Shown here in pieces: positions 1-5,942 of a stretch of 9,272 nt of DNA. Both the position numbers and the translations under genes were made by a program. Source of the DNA: Sedimentisphaerales bacterium (GTDB lineage: Bacteria > Planctomycetota > Phycisphaerae > Sedimentisphaerales > Anaerobacaceae); NCBI GenBank assembly GCA_030630905.1, contig DAOVMB010000059.1:1-9272 (forward strand), given 5' to 3'. Positions within the stretch are counted from its first letter, which is position 1. Each line of letters opens with the position of its first letter. The notes beneath the pieces are model-generated. The model made no database searches and was not told the DNA's origin. It saw nothing but the letters and a program-made list of their open reading frames with translations.

Positions 1-1589
1 CGTATCTCGTCCCAACCTGAGACATTGCCGCGACTGTTGAACTGGTAGTTTTCAGTCTTGAAATTCATCAGCTTCGGCTCAATCTCAACCAACCTTGCCG
101 GCCCGAGATTCAGCTCGATTTCTTCATCTACAGGAATGTATTTGATGCTCGTGCCGCCAACATAAGACAGATATCCCTGTTCATCGGCATGGCTGTATAT
201 CTTTACGTTCCCGTTGGGAATCGGGGTCTGGCCCAGATTGTGCTTGTCATCGTTTGCGAACTTAACGAATCTGATTGACTGACCGCCCCAGCGCTCTTCG
301 TCATATTTATACAAACTCTCGACGGCAATATCTTCAACTTCAAACGAAAGCATTCTTTTGCCCCATTCGTTCGGGATGGTTTCTGTCCCTTCAATTGTAT
401 AAAGGAAGTATTCGCTCAGGCCTTCTTTCTTGATATCCTTACGTTTCAAAACATCAAAATCGTCAAGACGTTCTCCAAGGCTCTTCGTCGCGAATTCCCA
501 CTTTTCGTTAAGCCTGCTATGCTCAGCCCAAGTTTCCTCGGTCTTAAATTCCATTCCCGGCCTGTTATAAGGATATTGGCGTCTTGCTAATTGAGCGATT
601 TCGTCAAGTATATGGACCTGACCGACAATCAGCCTGGTCTGGGCGTTTTCGTAATCTTCGCCGGAGTTGTTACCGACACGAACGTAGCCTTGCATTTTCA
701 TCGTCTTTTCATCCTGTGAAAACGTGCCCATGTAAAACGCGCGCCAGGATATGCCGCTGGTGAAATATGTTATCTCGAACGGTACCTGGCCGCTGACCTC
801 CGAACGAATGAGCCAGCGGCCAAGCTCCCGCAGCCTCGCTGGAAAAACTAACTGCTGTATGTCGATTTTACCCGCCTGCTTCAATGGCTCTAAACTCAGC
901 GAGGTCGGGTCGATCAGCGTATTGGCCCACATGAACTGCAGCCAGTTCCAGCCTTTTTTGAGCGTTAGATTCCGCCGCTCCCGCACCAGCGTCAAATCCG
1001 CCGAGTTATAAATCGTAAGCTGCACCTTGTCCCGTCTCGGCAGTGTCACTAATTCGATAGCGCTTGCCGGCGCAAAAGGCGGCTGCTCGGATATTGGCTC
1101 CGATATGTATGTTCCTGCTGCAATATCTGTTTTTGCATCTGTGTCCTGCGCCAACGTTCTCACCGGTGAATCTGCTTGTGCTTCGCCTTTGGCTCCTGAT
1201 TCTTTACTTACTATCCTGCCCTCCGACTTTGGCTCTCTCGCAAATTGCTGCTGGGTCGATTTGTCTGTATTCAGATTACCCATCAGCAGCACAAATCCGG
1301 CGACCAATGCTGCAGCGACTGCTCCTATCCAGGGCGACTTGTAGAATGGAACGATCTTACTCCGTGCCGGCTGTCCGGCCTGCTCCAAAACTTCAGAAAT
1401 CAATGCCTCAGGTACGTGTGCATCTTCCCGCAGCAGGTCGAGTGCGGCGAACTTTTTATTTAGCTGCTCTAAACGCTCCCGGCACTCGGCGCAGCCTGCC
1501 AGATGCTCGGAACTTGTGCTCTGCTGTTGTTCCGAGCTTAATCCGAATCGGTATTCGATCAACTCATTTTCTGTAAGATGATTTTCCAT
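1..1589 (-). CDS. Membrane anti-sigma factor with zinc finger and DUF4139-like extracytoplasmic domain (3' end missing)
   Basis: The frame is open from the ATG at 1589 to the left edge, giving 529 codons without a stop, so the C-terminus lies outside the window. Residues 1-50 hold a zf-HC2-type motif, H29-x3-C33-x2-C36, as in zinc-binding anti-sigma factors. A single hydrophobic helix at about 87-106 (starting WIGAVAAALVAGF) is preceded by K and R residues, which puts the zinc finger in the cytoplasm. Residues 107-175 are a Q/A/S/E-rich linker. From about 178 on the protein resembles DUF4139 (MuiA-like): it has a VQLTIYN strand, a TSGISWRAFY motif and a later NNSGEDYENAQTRLIVG motif. The gene starts 11 bases after the sigma factor stop, so the two are probably co-transcribed and this product likely holds that sigma factor at the membrane. 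The ribosome site is weak (AGAAAC), consistent with translation coupled to the sigma gene. The anti-sigma role is well supported by topology and position. The DUF4139 call is from recalled motifs, and what the domain senses is unknown. Confidence 0.85.
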   Translation of the reverse strand, partial: MENHLTENELIEYRFGLSSEQQQSTSSEHLAGCAECRERLEQLNKKFAALDLLREDAHVPEALISEVLEQAGQPARSKIVPFYKSPWIGAVAAALVAGFVLLMGNLNTDKSTQQQFAREPKSEGRIVSKESGAKGEAQADSPVRTLAQDTDAKTDIAAGTYISEPISEQPPFAPASAIELVTLPRRDKVQLTIYNSADLTLVRERRNLTLKKGWNWLQFMWANTLIDPTSLSLEPLKQAGKIDIQQLVFPARLRELGRWLIRSEVSGQVPFEITYFTSGISWRAFYMGTFSQDEKTMKMQGYVRVGNNSGEDYENAQTRLIVGQVHILDEIAQLARRQYPYNRPGMEFKTEETWAEHSRLNEKWEFATKSLGERLDDFDVLKRKDIKKEGLSEYFLYTIEGTETIPNEWGKRMLSFEVEDIAVESLYKYDEERWGGQSIRFVKFANDDKHNLGQTPIPNGNVKIYSHADEQGYLSYVGGTSIKYIPVDEEIELNLGPARLVEIEPKLMNFKTENYQFNSRGNVSGWDEI

Positions 1590-1600
1590 TTTGTTTCTAC

Positions 1601-2194
1601 TTAAATCTCAGGCAAGTTATGCGCCAGCGTCCTAAGTGCTCTGAACATTTGTGTTTTCACGGTTCCGACCGAACAGCCCAAAACCTCTGCCACATCGGGG
1701 TAACTGAGCTGCTGATAGTACGCCAGGACAAGTGTTGCACGCTGTCTTTCGGGTAATAACTGAATCGCCCGCCGGACCTGTTCGGTTTGCTCGACCTTCA
1801 ACGCCTGTTCGGATGGATTACACGAATTATCCGCCAAGGCGACTGCGCCTAATTGCTCGCTGTTCGGATTGTCGCAATCGAGCTGCTGATTTAGCGATAT
1901 TGCTTTGATGCGTTTGCCTCGACGCATCCCGTCTAAAGCCACGTGTGTGGCGATCTTGAACAGCCAGCCCTTAAACTGAGGGCCTCGAAATGTATGGGCT
2001 TTTTCATGCACTCGTTTGAATGTCTCCTGAAAAAGGTCTTCGGCTTGTTCTCGGTTTCCGCTCATTCGTATCAAATATCCCAATAAGTTATCTCCATATC
2101 GGCGTACAAGCTCGCCGAACGCTGCCGGATCGCCCTGGCGATGGGCGTCGATTAAACTTTTGTCCGTGTTTTCCATCGAGGCTATTAACTCCAT
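1601..2194 (-). CDS. ECF-type RNA polymerase sigma factor
   Basis: This 197-residue protein is the normal size for an extracytoplasmic-function sigma factor, which directs RNA polymerase to a small set of promoters after an envelope signal. Region 2 spans about 23-95, with the core-binding segment EQAEDLFQETF at 49-59 and the DNA-melting segment FKGWLFKIATHVALDGMRR at 74-92. Region 4 spans about 136-192, with LLPERQR at 146-152 and a helix-turn-helix, LSYPDVAEVLGCSVGTVK, at 163-180. There is no region 1.1 or region 3. A second in-frame ATG at 2176 (residue 7) is an alternative start. The 2194 start has AAGGG only 3 bases upstream, which is tight, and the choice is not settled by sequence. It is followed by the zinc-finger anti-sigma gene, the usual arrangement. 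The target genes cannot be told from the window except for a possible promoter of its own just upstream. Confidence 0.95.
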   Translation of the reverse strand: MELIASMENTDKSLIDAHRQGDPAAFGELVRRYGDNLLGYLIRMSGNREQAEDLFQETFKRVHEKAHTFRGPQFKGWLFKIATHVALDGMRRGKRIKAISLNQQLDCDNPNSEQLGAVALADNSCNPSEQALKVEQTEQVRRAIQLLPERQRATLVLAYYQQLSYPDVAEVLGCSVGTVKTQMFRALRTLAHNLPEI

Positions 2195-2202
2195 CTACCC
2201 TT

Positions 2203-2229
2203 ATAGACGTCTATCATATATCAACGGTT
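2203..2229 (-). promoter_or_regulatory. Possible ECF-type autoregulatory promoter with overlapping 12-bp palindrome
   Basis: Reading the minus strand, a -35-like TCAACC (AACC at 2229-2226) is followed after exactly 16 bases by CGTC (2209-2206). This is the layout of several ECF promoters, such as the AAC-N16-CGT(A/C) types of Bacillus SigW/SigM. The perfect palindrome ATAGACGTCTAT at 2203-2214 overlaps the -10 element. The element lies just upstream of the sigma gene, where self-activation is common. Against it, the predicted transcript start would fall only a few bases before the ATG at 2194, which would suit the ATG at 2176 better. The match is short and could be chance. Confidence 0.35.
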
Positions 2230-2456
2230 GACAAGGGGTAAAGTAAAGTTTGTGTAAAATTTGCTTTGGCCGCCCGTTTCTGACATCATGCTGCCATATT
2301 CGCTCTGGCATTTCGTGTCTGGTAAGTCGTTCGCTATTGGCTGGCTTATTCGGTGTTTGCGTTGTTGATGAGACGTTTATTTTATTCGCTAAACTGCTAC
2401 GACCTATAATAGGGTGCGTATCTGCTTCATTGTGCAGGCTCTTAATTGTCTGCGTT

Positions 2457-4055
2457 TCATTTTGCCTTTGGCGCCGGTTTATTCATCGCCCAGAATACGG
2501 CGTTGATCAGCATTCGGCGAAACGGCGCATTCTGGAAATCGTCCGGGTGCCCGAGCGATGTGTAAAAAATGCGGGATTTCTTGTATTGATTGGTCCAGGC
2601 GACCGGTTCGGGTTCCCTGTCGGGGATCGTGCCTACCAATAGCCGCTTTGTCGACTTGGCCAGCGGCCTGACTTCGTATAGCGAGCCGTCACTTGTCAGC
2701 GGTAGTTTCACGCCGGCAAGGATCGGATGGCTGGCTGCTCCGGCGGCTGCCGTGACGGTGCACTTCGGTCCGTTGCCGTGATGGCCGTGGTAATTGCCGC
2801 CTAAGACCTCTGGATCAAGCTTGGGCCATTCGGCGTGACCTTCCGGGGCTTTGCCCCGGGTGTCCAGCGCATGGCTGGCGGTTCTCAGTCCGATCAATGG
2901 CCCGCCCCTGTCGAGGTAGTCGCGGAAATACTGCATCTGCTCGGCCGCTAATGCCCTGCGCCGCATAAACAGCACCGCCAAATCCGCATTCGTCAGTGCC
3001 TCCAGCCCGGCCAGTTCGTGGCGGTCCCTGCCCTTCTTTTCCGTGTTGCCCTGAAGTATTTCACAGTAAAGGCCGTATTTCATTTTCAGTTCGTGTGCAA
3101 ACTCCGGCAGCGTCTCGACGGCTCCATATTCACCCTCTGCCGATATGAAGACCACGCGAGGGCGCTTATCATTCTTGAAGCAGAACTGCGATTCGCCGGT
3201 AAAGACCGTTGAGGTAATTGTCGGACAAACGTATTTCTCGACATGCTCGACGACCAAATCCGTGCCGGTGAAATGGCTGACTACCGGGCGCATCCGCGAG
3301 TTGTACATCGTATCGGTCAGGTCCCGCATAAGTACGACGTTTTTGCCGAACCTCGCCATGTTGCGCAGCCCGAAGGGCCTGCCGAGCACGCACATATTTG
3401 TGTGAACGCCCATGAGGATAACGTTTTTGATACCGTGCTGTTCGAGCAGGTTCCAGATTTCGCCGCCCGAGTCGCTAATAGCATCGTCGCTTTTAATTTC
3501 AATCGTATCTATCTGGCTTCGCCATGGACTGCCCTGTTCGCACTTCGGCTCGCAGTCGCAGCCGCCGTCGGAGTGATCGATCGGATAGCCGACTGTCTTT
3601 TCGTTCCCGTCGATCCAGTTGCACCATTTGCCGATCCCGTCCGGCAGGTTCATCGCTTTCGGCGCATCCTGCGCCCGCTTGCGGGCGGGATGGTCCGCAT
3701 AGGCCTCAGTCGTGCCGCTCGGTGCATGAATAATCAACACACCTTTATTTCGTGCCTTGGAGACCGCTTCGTTCATATACGGCGCAAGCTCCGATACCCG
3801 CTCGGTGGCTCCCTTGCACCAGTGTTGGTTCCACATATCGCAGATAATGATTGCAGTTTGTTTGGGATCCCACTGGACTTTACTCTGAACGACTCTAAAC
3901 CGGCCTGTATCATCGGCCAGCGGGGTACGACTTCGCGTGACAAGAACCAGTGGTTTGTCGCTCGATATACCAAATACGACAGACGACATACGAGAAATTA
4001 AGCCTGCAAACACGATGAAGGCTACAGCAAAAATTCTGGATTGACGACTATTCAT
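2457..4055 (-). CDS. Exported isochorismatase-like cysteine hydrolase fused to a ThuA-like domain
   Basis: The protein has 532 residues, starting at the ATG at 4055, which has AGGAG 9 bases upstream. Residues 1-25 form a Sec signal peptide or N-terminal anchor (basic RQSR, then IFAVAFIVFAGLI). Residues about 35-285 are an isochorismatase-type hydrolase. Asp73 (IICDMW), Lys188 and Cys222 (GVHTNMCVLG) fit the D-K-C catalytic triad. Between Asp and Lys is a long insert with a Cys-rich patch (GGCDCEPKC, C166/C168/C172). Residues about 297-525 are a ThuA-like, glutamine-amidotransferase-fold domain, with NADLAVLFMRRR, a GLRTASHAL motif, NYHGHHG, and a C-terminal RIFYTSLGHPDDFQN followed by FRRMLINAVFWA. 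ThuA proteins are linked to trehalose and other disaccharide use. The hydrolase half belongs to the superfamily of nicotinamidases and isochorismatases, but the substrate cannot be read from sequence. It stands alone, 262 bases before the sigma gene and 277 after the previous gene. The fold calls are firm; the reaction is unknown. Confidence 0.9.
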   Translation of the reverse strand: MNSRQSRIFAVAFIVFAGLISRMSSVVFGISSDKPLVLVTRSRTPLADDTGRFRVVQSKVQWDPKQTAIIICDMWNQHWCKGATERVSELAPYMNEAVSKARNKGVLIIHAPSGTTEAYADHPARKRAQDAPKAMNLPDGIGKWCNWIDGNEKTVGYPIDHSDGGCDCEPKCEQGSPWRSQIDTIEIKSDDAISDSGGEIWNLLEQHGIKNVILMGVHTNMCVLGRPFGLRNMARFGKNVVLMRDLTDTMYNSRMRPVVSHFTGTDLVVEHVEKYVCPTITSTVFTGESQFCFKNDKRPRVVFISAEGEYGAVETLPEFAHELKMKYGLYCEILQGNTEKKGRDRHELAGLEALTNADLAVLFMRRRALAAEQMQYFRDYLDRGGPLIGLRTASHALDTRGKAPEGHAEWPKLDPEVLGGNYHGHHGNGPKCTVTAAAGAASHPILAGVKLPLTSDGSLYEVRPLAKSTKRLLVGTIPDREPEPVAWTNQYKKSRIFYTSLGHPDDFQNAPFRRMLINAVFWAMNKPAPKAK

Positions 4056-4064
4056 AATAACAAA

Positions 4065-4069
4065 CTCCT
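4065..4069 (-). promoter_or_regulatory. Ribosome binding site fixing the hydrolase start
   Basis: AGGAG on the minus strand lies 9 bases before the ATG at 4055. The longer frame starting at 4085 would place this site inside the coding region and would add ten residues (MLLIFQEFVI) in front of the signal peptide, so 4055 is preferred. Confidence 0.7.
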
Positions 4070-4213
4070 GGAAAATCAGTAGCAATACATCGCAGCAGAT
4101 AGCATCGCAAGGTTATCAGAGTTTATTTTTTTTACCGACCAGCAGGATAACACAGAAGCAATCGCAAGACAAGTGCATTGCTATTGCCGTTTCTAAAAAT
4201 CCTTGCCACATTT

Positions 4214-4280
4214 TGTCATTCCCGCGAAGGCGGGAATCCATTGTTGAGTTTCTGGATTCCGGCTCAAGGCCGGAATGACA
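4214..4280. repeat. Double-hairpin dispersed-type intergenic repeat
   Basis: The element begins TGTCATTCC and ends GGAATGACA, a perfect 9-base outer inverted repeat. Inside are two hairpins. The left is TTCCCGC-GAAG-GCGGGAA (4219-4236) and the right is ATTCCGGC-TCAAG-GCCGGAAT (4256-4276), joined by ATCCA...TGGAT arms. This form (TGTCATTCCCGCG...GGGAATCCA) is familiar as a multicopy palindromic intergenic repeat in many bacteria. It lies 3' of the gene ending at 4333 and 5' of the one starting at 4055. Both RNA strands would fold, so it may protect or end the upstream transcript, although no long T run follows either hairpin on the minus strand. Only one intact copy is in the window, so its multicopy nature is inferred. 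Confidence 0.75.
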
Positions 4281-4332
4281 GAATAAAAAGTTATACTAAT
4301 CTAATAGAAACAGTACTATTTGATAGACCGAT

Positions 4333-5907
4333 TTATTTCCATCGAAGCTGTTGGAGTTCTTCTTTTGTACGAATGAATTTGACCGTGCCGTCATTGAGCA
4401 AAACACACCCTCCCTTTGGTTCGTGATTATCAAATGTAAACAATTCAGGCCCGCCGTGCTGATTCCAGCCAGCTTTGGTCTCGAACAAGAGAACCGTGTC
4501 TGGTTGAGAATCATATTTGCAATTCGGATTCATCGCGTAGTTGCATTTACTAACTTCACTATTGGCAGGGCAAATAAGTGGCTTCCTAATCCAGTAATTG
4601 AGCATGCCTATACTCTTATAGGCCGGCATCATAGCATCACACCATTTTGCTGGTGGAGGATATATGATTTCATCATTGCTAGATGAAACCTTTGTGCGAT
4701 TCTTCTCAGCCTCATAATACAATTGAAATCGATTCCAGAGATCTTTCAGATTGGCGGCGCACTCTACACACAAGTGAATTCGATGTATCAGGGGAGTCAC
4801 CACCTTCAGGCTTTCAAAACCTTCAGCGCTTGTGTAAACTTGCATTTCACTATCTACAATGGAAGCTGAATTGTATATTGGAAAAGAAATCAAGGATTCA
4901 CTTCCATCATAGAAAATGATATAAGCGGCGGTTCTTTCACGAACAATCCCATAAATTGTGGGGATACTATTTCTTACGTCACTAATAATAGCCTCGATAT
5001 CTTCCCTGTCTTCTAAAATGATCTTGCGTACGGTCCTTAGATAGTGAATCTCTGCCAGACTTAATAGACTCTGCTGGCTGTCATATGGGAAGAAATATTC
5101 AAGCATTGAAGGTTGATAGCGAATGTCGATTTTTGTACAAGAAGTCAAATCGGGGAGCTTATGCCTTTGTGATGGGTATCCCTTCTCCTCATATGGAATA
5201 CGCAGACCATCGATTGTAATCCGTAATGGCTGCTCACCTTTGAGCAGTCGATCTGTATATGGGATTAAGACTTCCTCATCCCTTGACCTCAAACCTTCAT
5301 TCATCTCGTTGAAAGTTAGTACGCCTTTTCCAGCAAACCATTCAATAAGTTTGTTCGAATTGTCCGGATAGGCACGTGACTTTTTAGGATCTGACATCTT
5401 TTCTTTTACGAGTCTGCTACGAATTATCTCGCGCAGGTCACCAACATAATAGCCTATTTCAAAAGCAAGGCGTTTTGCATATAGAATACCCGGCTCTTCG
5501 GACCACGCACGAAATCCGTAATACGGCCGCACAGGGATAGGGAGAGAGACTGACTCAGATAAGCTTCGACCGGGTGCTAAGTGAATATACCTGCCGTCAA
5601 AAGAGGGGGTCTCGATGCCTGGCTGTGTTGGTATATCGAGTCGACACCTTAGCAAAAGTGTTTGATTGTCTTCTTCCATGAATACTTCAGCGCCTATATC
5701 GTATCCACCCACTCCTTCAAATGTCCAGATATCATGCTTGGTGTCGTTTCTTATCTCGTAACTTAACCTGAGAACCTTATCGCTTAAATCCAATTTGGTC
5801 ACGGAGATTGTTGGCGCGCCGGAATTATCATTGGACTTTGCTTGTGTACCGGTTGAGAGCAGAATGCAGAGTGACAACACTGCGGTTATTATTGTTTGTT
5901 TTTTCAT
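4333..5907 (-). CDS. Secreted protein of unknown function with prepilin-like C-terminal domain
   Basis: This 524-residue protein starts at the ATG at 5907. A signal peptide covers residues 1-23 (KKQ, then TIITAVLSLCILL, cleavage likely after TQA). Residues about 32-135 look like a beta-sandwich (LRLSYEIRNDTKHDIW). Residues 136-375 have no fold I recognise. Residues 380-514 strongly resemble the passenger part of planctomycete prepilin-like (DUF1559/H-X9-DG) proteins: CAANLKDLWNRFQLYY at 383-398, YPPPAKWCD at 416-424, ICPA at 445-448, NYAMN at 456-460, TVLLFE at 471-476, and H495 followed by GGCVLLNDGTVKFI with ten residues between H and DG instead of nine. The N-terminal methylation site and helix of a true prepilin are absent. 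The gene starts 35 bases after the alpha-galactosidase stop, so it is probably in the same operon. It is visibly AT-richer than its neighbours. The coding call is firm; the function is unknown. Confidence 0.85.
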   Translation of the reverse strand: MKKQTIITAVLSLCILLSTGTQAKSNDNSGAPTISVTKLDLSDKVLRLSYEIRNDTKHDIWTFEGVGGYDIGAEVFMEEDNQTLLLRCRLDIPTQPGIETPSFDGRYIHLAPGRSLSESVSLPIPVRPYYGFRAWSEEPGILYAKRLAFEIGYYVGDLREIIRSRLVKEKMSDPKKSRAYPDNSNKLIEWFAGKGVLTFNEMNEGLRSRDEEVLIPYTDRLLKGEQPLRITIDGLRIPYEEKGYPSQRHKLPDLTSCTKIDIRYQPSMLEYFFPYDSQQSLLSLAEIHYLRTVRKIILEDREDIEAIISDVRNSIPTIYGIVRERTAAYIIFYDGSESLISFPIYNSASIVDSEMQVYTSAEGFESLKVVTPLIHRIHLCVECAANLKDLWNRFQLYYEAEKNRTKVSSSNDEIIYPPPAKWCDAMMPAYKSIGMLNYWIRKPLICPANSEVSKCNYAMNPNCKYDSQPDTVLLFETKAGWNQHGGPELFTFDNHEPKGGCVLLNDGTVKFIRTKEELQQLRWK

Positions 5908-5913
5908 TTTGTT

Positions 5914-5920
5914 CCTCTCC
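5914..5920 (-). promoter_or_regulatory. Ribosome binding site for the prepilin-like-domain protein
   Basis: GGAGAGG on the minus strand ends 6 bases before the ATG at 5907. It sits in the 35-base gap after the alpha-galactosidase stop and supports this start over the much longer open frame that reaches back to 6258 inside the alpha-galactosidase gene. Confidence 0.75.
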
Positions 5921-5942
5921 TTTTTCGCAAGGCTTGCCGGGC

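Noticed and set aside
1064..1576. Plus-strand open frame of 170 codons
   Set aside because: It is antisense to the zinc finger, membrane helix and linker of the anti-sigma gene, with no domain of its own.
2250..2642. Plus-strand open frame of 130 codons across the gap between the hydrolase and sigma genes
   Set aside because: It needs a TTG start, runs about 190 bases antisense into the hydrolase 3' end, is unusually Cys-rich, and has no recognisable domain. The gap is better read as non-coding.
3243..4001. Plus-strand open frame of 252 codons
   Set aside because: It is fully antisense to the hydrolase-ThuA gene, whose motifs are intact. The frame is Arg/Ala/Val-rich shadow sequence typical of GC-biased third positions.
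2457..4055. Siderophore-type isochorismatase role
   Set aside because: There are no siderophore genes nearby, and the export signal and ThuA fusion do not fit 2,3-dihydroxybenzoate synthesis.
4056..4085. Ten-residue upstream extension of the hydrolase
   Set aside because: It would place the AGGAG ribosome site inside the coding sequence and add residues before an otherwise normal signal peptide.
4178..4426. Plus-strand open frame of 82 codons through the repeat
   Set aside because: Its middle is simply the translated palindromic repeat (SREGGNP-type), a common false ORF over such elements.
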